Assembly: GCA_009602735.1 (NCBI GenBank)
Contig: WELA01013479.1
Coordinates: forward strand, 68,766-132,765
Direction: 5' to 3'
Length of the DNA: 64,000 nt
Origin: Mesotaenium endlicherianum
Taxonomy: Eukaryota > Streptophyta > Zygnematophyceae > Zygnematales > Mesotaeniaceae
Below the pieces are notes generated by a model. That model was not told the DNA's origin. It worked only from the letters and a program-made list of their open reading frames with translations, and searched no databases. Positions 50,101-56,700 of this stretch are shown here, piece by piece. The stretch's first letter is position 1, and each line of letters opens with the position of its first letter. The position numbers were made by a program, and so were the translations under genes.

Positions 50101-53100
50101 CATAGTTTAGGTTGACCGCGACATGCAGGTTGTCGAGGTCGCATGCCGGGTATTGGAAGCTGTCAAACTCCACGCCCACGGAGGGGCCGTACGACTTGAG
50201 CCTGCCGTTGTCGCCCCAACCGAACGCCCATCCAATCTCCCCCAAGTTGTCGGGGATGGGGTTCAAGAAGAAGGCGATGCCGTCGCTGGTGTACCCCGCA
50301 ACTCTTGACTGCCTGAAAGCAAACTGCGTGCTGAACGGGACGTTGACGCAGCCACTGCTAGTGTCCTGCACGCGTAGGGGGACACCATAGCTCGCCATCC
50401 CCGCCAGCTTGCTCAGGCCGGCATCTGTCAGCACGATGGTGGAGCCCACACTGGCACTGCCGGACAGAACCAAGTCGGAGGCCGCCGACGTGAAGCTGCT
50501 GTAGCAGAAGGAATCTGCCACCACACACACACATGGAGAGAAAGAGAGAGAGGTGAGTTGCCAGTCTTCCTAGGATTGTGCTTTCTGAGAGTAGCCAGGG
50601 TATCACTAGCCAAAAACTAGACTGCACGGACAGGTGCGAAGGGAGTAGTGCTCACAATATACGGCAGCTAATCTTAGTAAGAGAGTAGCTGTTAACTATC
50701 AAAGCCTAGGACAGAAGTGACTTACTAGCTTCCGGTACTGGAGGAGGCGGGCTGGCTGCACACATGACAAAACAAGAAAAAGAGGAGTCTAAGAATACAC
50801 GTCGTAGCAACTGCTCAACAATGACTTCCGTCCCACCACTAATCCACCCAGAGACCCACCCAACGTTTCAAAAGTCTTCGTGAAAACCCTGAGTAGGCAA
50901 GACTAGTATCACAATTTCAGTGCGACGTTGGATCGACAAGGATGCGTTGCCTCCAAAAAGATTGACTTAGGCAGGGATACGACTGCAATGCGTACATCTA
51001 CCACAATAAATGTAATACCTCGCGTTAAGGGTTAACTTTGTAGCTGCTCCAGGACAACGCACACCTACCGATGGGTCCTCTCAAAAAGCATCTGAATGCT
51101 GACAGACGGTTCCTCAATTCAAGACCGTGCCTAACGGCAGGAAAAACACTTTCCTCAGCACCCAGTGTCCACAACATGGGCTTCGCTGGCAAGCTGCAGT
51201 GAGGGGTGGCAAATTTTTTTGCTCACTTTGAGTCAAGGGTGGTGGTGGGGATAGAGGTCACGTTGCAGCAAAGTGAGACATGACCAGGGGAGAAGAAATC
51301 TTGTCAATCAGAGTTAGCACGATGAGCAAAGTTATCGAAGCCAAGCGTAATACAACATGTAATGCATCTGAGGTTTGAAAACAACAGCAAAAAAGAGGTT
51401 GTATGCAGCGCTCGACTGTCGCATGACATTGTGGCAAGATACGGCAGCAGAGGCATCTACAACCCAACTATGACTGCTCACCTTCAGGGGGAGAAGGTAA
51501 TGGCGGCGGAGGCGAGGCTGCAGCACACAGAGACAAATGGCATTCGATCAGAGGGGAGACAATTGAGAGTCTGGAATCGAGAACAACGAAGGTGCAACGC
51601 GATGCAATGGGGAAAGTGCAGAAACAATGCAAGGAGCCCGTGCAACCATAAGGCCTCAATGGAATCTGTCTGCGGGGCGAGTGGCACACATTGTCCAGAG
51701 GAATTGAGCTGACTCGCTCACCAGGCGGAGGAGGACTGGGTGCAGGCGGCGGAGGTGATGCTGCGTCAAACGTGCCACAATGGAGGCAGGATGTGTCAGT
51801 CAAGAAGCAGAATGCATCTCAGGCAAACTTCCCCTGCAGCACCCCTAGACGTACAGCACAGGATAAATCCCCAGCATATAGCCACAAGCCTCAAACAATA
51901 AAGCACAAGCAAAGGGATAAGAAGCATGAGACACACCTGGGTTGCAGCCAGCGTTGAGGCACCAACTGAGGATCTGGGACCGGTGGGAGTTGGCCACTTC
52001 TGTGCTGGCAGTGAAGCCCAGGTACACATACGGCTGCGAGAGGAGGGGGCACAGATCCAGCCCGTAGACGAGTGCCGCATTTGCTATTGCCGGCTTCACG
52101 TAAGCATTAGACAGGTACACGTAAAACTGCCCACTCTGGTAGTCGATCCACACGAATATCTCTGCGCCGCTCGCCAAGCGGGGAATGTTACTAGTCGAGG
52201 TGCTCACAGACACTGCAGAATAGCCAGTGTCTATCCCCACATGGTCGATTGTGGGGTCTGCAACCCGCGGGTTAGTGAAGAAGTCAAACTCTATGGCCAC
52301 GCTGGGATCATACGAGCGGACACCGCCAGCATACCCCAATGTCCTTGCTGGCCCGCCCATGTTGTCGGGGACGGGCGACAGGACAAAGGTGAAGCCGTCG
52401 GCTGCCACAGAAGTGTTGGCCACGACAAAAGAGAACTCGGTCCTGAAGTCGATGTTGGTACACGCCGCACCCGATCCGCTGAGAACCTGCAGGGGGACCG
52501 TGTAGCTTGCCATGCCTGCGCTACGAGCATCTGCAATGCCCACCAGCTGCAGGGCGGAACCGGCCTGCTTGGCTGCTCCCTGCAGGACTAGCTGGGACAC
52601 GTCGGAGAAGTCTGTCAGCGAGAAGGAGTCTGCAGCACACAAGCGAGCAAGCAGGGCGGACGGGGCGGAAAGTGTCACCCTCGAGAAGAGTCCCCCAGAG
52701 TGCTCTCACCCACTCAACTAGTAGAAAAATGCGGTGCGCATACCTGTGAATGATGTCGGCACTGGCGTGGCCACAGGGCCCAGACCTGACACAACAAAAA
52801 AGAGGGCGTCAGAACTCAGAAGCACATAGACTGTGGTACACTACATGCTTCCTAGTAGCAGAGTCTGCTGCTGCACGTCCAGGGGACCAGAGCATCCGTA
52901 CCAACTGATCTGTTCCTGGCTCCATGGGGCCAAAGATGCTACGTAAGTCTCATTTCTGAAATGGAATCTCACCATCGGGATAGCAGGTCGCGTCGTTCAG
53001 CCCCCAGGAGAGGATCTCGTGCCTGGTCCCTGCGCCGGTGGTTCCGGCACTGAAGCCCACGTAGTAGAGCGCCTTGCTGAACTGGGTGCACAGATCTAAG

Positions 53101-53694
53101 GCAACGCTCTGCAGCGGGGTCGGGGGCTTGGTGGGGTAGGCGTTCACACGAACATCCAGGTGGGTCCCGTTGTAATCCACCCAAGCATAGTTCAGCTCCC
53201 CCTCCCCAAACGAGCGAGAGTAATCCGAGGCATACACAGGGACACCGGAGCAGATGTCATAGTTCAGGTTGACCGCGACATGCAGGTTGTCGAGGTCGCA
53301 TGCCGGGTATTGGAAGCTGTCAAACTCCACGCCCACTGAGGGGCCGTACGACTTGAGCCTGCCGTTGTCGCCCCAACCGAACGCCCATCCAATCTCCCCC
53401 AAGTTGTCGGGGATGGGGTTCAAGAAGAAGGCGATGCCGTCGCTGGTGTACCCCGCAACTCTTGACTGCCTGAAAGCAAACTGCGTGCTGAACGGGACGT
53501 TGACGCAGCCGCTGCTGGTGTCCTGCACGCGCAGGGGGACACCGTAGCTCGCCATCCCCGCCAGCTTGCTCAGGCCGGCATCTGTCAGCACGATGGTGGA
53601 GCCCACACTGGCACTGCCGGACAGAACCAAGTCGGAGGCCGCCGATGAGAAGCTGGTGTAGCAGAAGGAGCCTGTCACCTCGCACGCGCACGGG

Positions 53695-53773
<79 letters not shown>

Positions 53774-56700
53774 GTCAGTCCTAGTAGGACTCGGGCTTTT
53801 TGAGAATAGCGAGGGTATCACTAGCCAAAAACTAGACTGCACGGACAGGTGCAAAGGGAGTAGTGCTCATGATATATGGCAGCTAATGCTCAGCAAAAGA
53901 GCAGCTGTTGACTAATAAAGTTTTAGGTCAGCAGTGACTTACCAGCTTCCGGTACTGGAGGAGGCGGGCTGGCTGCACACATGATAACCAAGCAAATGAG
54001 GAGTCTAAGAATACACGTCTAAGAATACACGTCGTAGCAACTGGCCAACTATGACTTTTGTTTGATCACTAATCACCCAGAGACCCGCCCAACGATTCAA
54101 GAATCTTCGCTAAGGCCTGAGTTGGCAGAAGTATCACAATACCAGTGCAACATTGCCTCAACAAGGACTTGTTGCCTCCAGAAGGATTCTTTCATGCAGG
54201 AATACGACTGCAATGTGTACATCTACGACGACGAATGTAATGCCTCGCTTTAAGAAGTGAGTTCGTAGCTGCTCCACAACAACGCACACCCACCAATGGA
54301 CCCTATAAAAAAGCTTTTGAATCCCGACACAAGGTTTCTCACTTCAAGTCCGTGCCTAACAGCAAAAAAATACTTTCCTCAGCACCCAGTGTCCACAACA
54401 TGGGCTTCACTGGCAAGCTGCAGTGAAGAGTGGCAAATACTTTTGCTCACCTTGAGGCAAAGGTGGTGGTGGGGGTGGAGGTGACGCTGCAGCAATGAGA
54501 CATGACCAGGGGAGAAGGAATGTCGCAGAGTTAGTAACACAATGAGCAAAGTCATCGAAGCGAAGAGCATCACAACGTGCAATGCATTTGACGATTGAAA
54601 ACCACCGCAAGAAAGTGAATGTATGCAGCGCTCGACTGTCACATGACATTGTGGCAAGACGCGGCAACAGAGGCAGCTATAACCGAAGTATGACTGCTCA
54701 CCTTTAGGGGGAGGCGGAGATGGCAGCGGAGGTGAGGCTGCAGCACACAGAGACAAATGGCAATTGATCAGAGGGTAGACTATTGAGAGTCTGTAATCGT
54801 GAACTATGAACACCAAAGGTGCAACAGATGCGATGGGAGAGTACAGAAACAATGCAAGGAGCTCGTGCAACCATCAGACGTCAATGGAATCTGTCTGCGG
54901 GGCGAGTGGCACACATTGTCCAGAGAAATTGAGCTGACTTGCTCACCAGGCGGAGGAGGACTGGGTGCAGGCGGCGGAGGTGATGCTGCGTCAAACATGC
55001 CACGATGGGGGCAGGATGTGTCAGTCAAGAAGCAGAATGCATCTCAGGCAAACTTCTCCTGCAGCACCCCTAGACGTACAGCACGAAACGAGGACAACCC
55101 CCCAGCATATAGCCACAAGCCTCAAACAATAAAGCACAGGCAAAAGGCAGAAGAAACATGAGACTTACCTGGGTTGCAGCCAGCGTTGAGGCACCAACTG
55201 AGGATCTGGGACCGGTGGGAGTTGGCCACTTCTGTGCTGGCAGTGAAGCCCAGGTACACATACGGCTGCGAGAGGAGGGGGCACAGATCCAGCCCATAGA
55301 CGAGTGCCGCACTCGCTATTGCCGGCTTCACGTAAGCATTGGACAGGTACACGTAAACTTGTCCACTCTGGTAGTCGATCCACACGAATATCTCTGCGCC
55401 GCTCGCCAAGCGGGGAATGTTACTAGTCGAGGTGCTCACAGAGACTGCAGAATAGCCAGTGTCTATCCCCACATGGTCGATTGTAGGGTCTGCAACCCGA
55501 GGGTTAGTGAAGAAGTCAAACTCTATGGCCACGCTGGGATCATACGAGCGAACACCGCCAGCATACCCCAATGTCCTGGCTGGCCCGCCCATGTTGTCGG
55601 GGACGGGCGACAGGACAAAGGTGAAGCCGTCGGCTGCCACAGAAGTGTTGGCCACGACGAAAGAGAACTCGGTCCTGAAGTCGATGTTGGTACACGCCGC
55701 ACCCGATCCGCTGAGAACCTGCAGGGGGACCATGTAGCTTGCCATGCCTGCACTACGAGCATCCGCGATGGCGACCAGCTGCAGGGCGGAGCCGGCCTGC
55801 TTGGCTGCTCCTTGCAGGACTAGCTGGGACATGTCGGAGAAGTCCATCAGAGTGAAGGCGTCTGCAGCAAGCAAACGAGGAAGCAGGGATAAAGGGTCAC
55901 TCTCATGAGGAGTCCTCAAAGTGCACTCCCATAACAGACAGGGCACAGGAGAAAATGCAAGCAAGACCCAAGCTGTAATCCCAAAAAGCGACACAGGTAG
56001 CCACGTGGAAAAAATCCAAGAAAGCCTGAGCACGAAACGTGTCATGCTTGTTGACACAGCAGGATTCTCCATCAAAGTCAGTCAATACAAGGAGACATCC
56101 AAGGTCACGGCTGTCACAGGGCACTGACCCGTCTTTGACTGGACAGGACCGGGAGGAAAACACAGTGACCATACCTGTGAAGGTTGTTGGCGCCGGCGTG
56201 GCTACGGGGCCCAGACCTGGAACAAGAAAGAAGGGCGTCAGATAAGGCGGAGGAGGCAAAAGATAGAGACTGCACGCTGTACGCTCAGTGGCAGGCAACC
56301 ACAAGCACAAAGTTTGGTGCACGCTTAGAGGACTGAAGCATCCATACCACCCCATCTGCTCCTGACACAGCATCCTCCATAAGCCCCACTCAAAGCTCAG
56401 GTCAGGAACAGGAGGGAGGCTCACCGTCGGGATAGCAGGTCGCGTCGTTCAGCCCCCAGGAGAGGATCTCGTGCCTGGTCCCTGCGCCGGTGGTTCCGGC
56501 ACTGAAGCCCACGTAGTAGAGCGCCTTGCTGAACCGGGTGCACAGGTCTAAGGCAACGCTCTGCAGCGGGGTCGGGGGCTTGGTGGGATAGGCATTCACA
56601 CGGACGTCCAGGTGGGTCCCGTTGTAGTCCACCCAAGCATAGTTGAGCTCCCCCTCCCCGAACGAGCGGGAGTAGTCATTGGCCCACACGGGAACACCCG

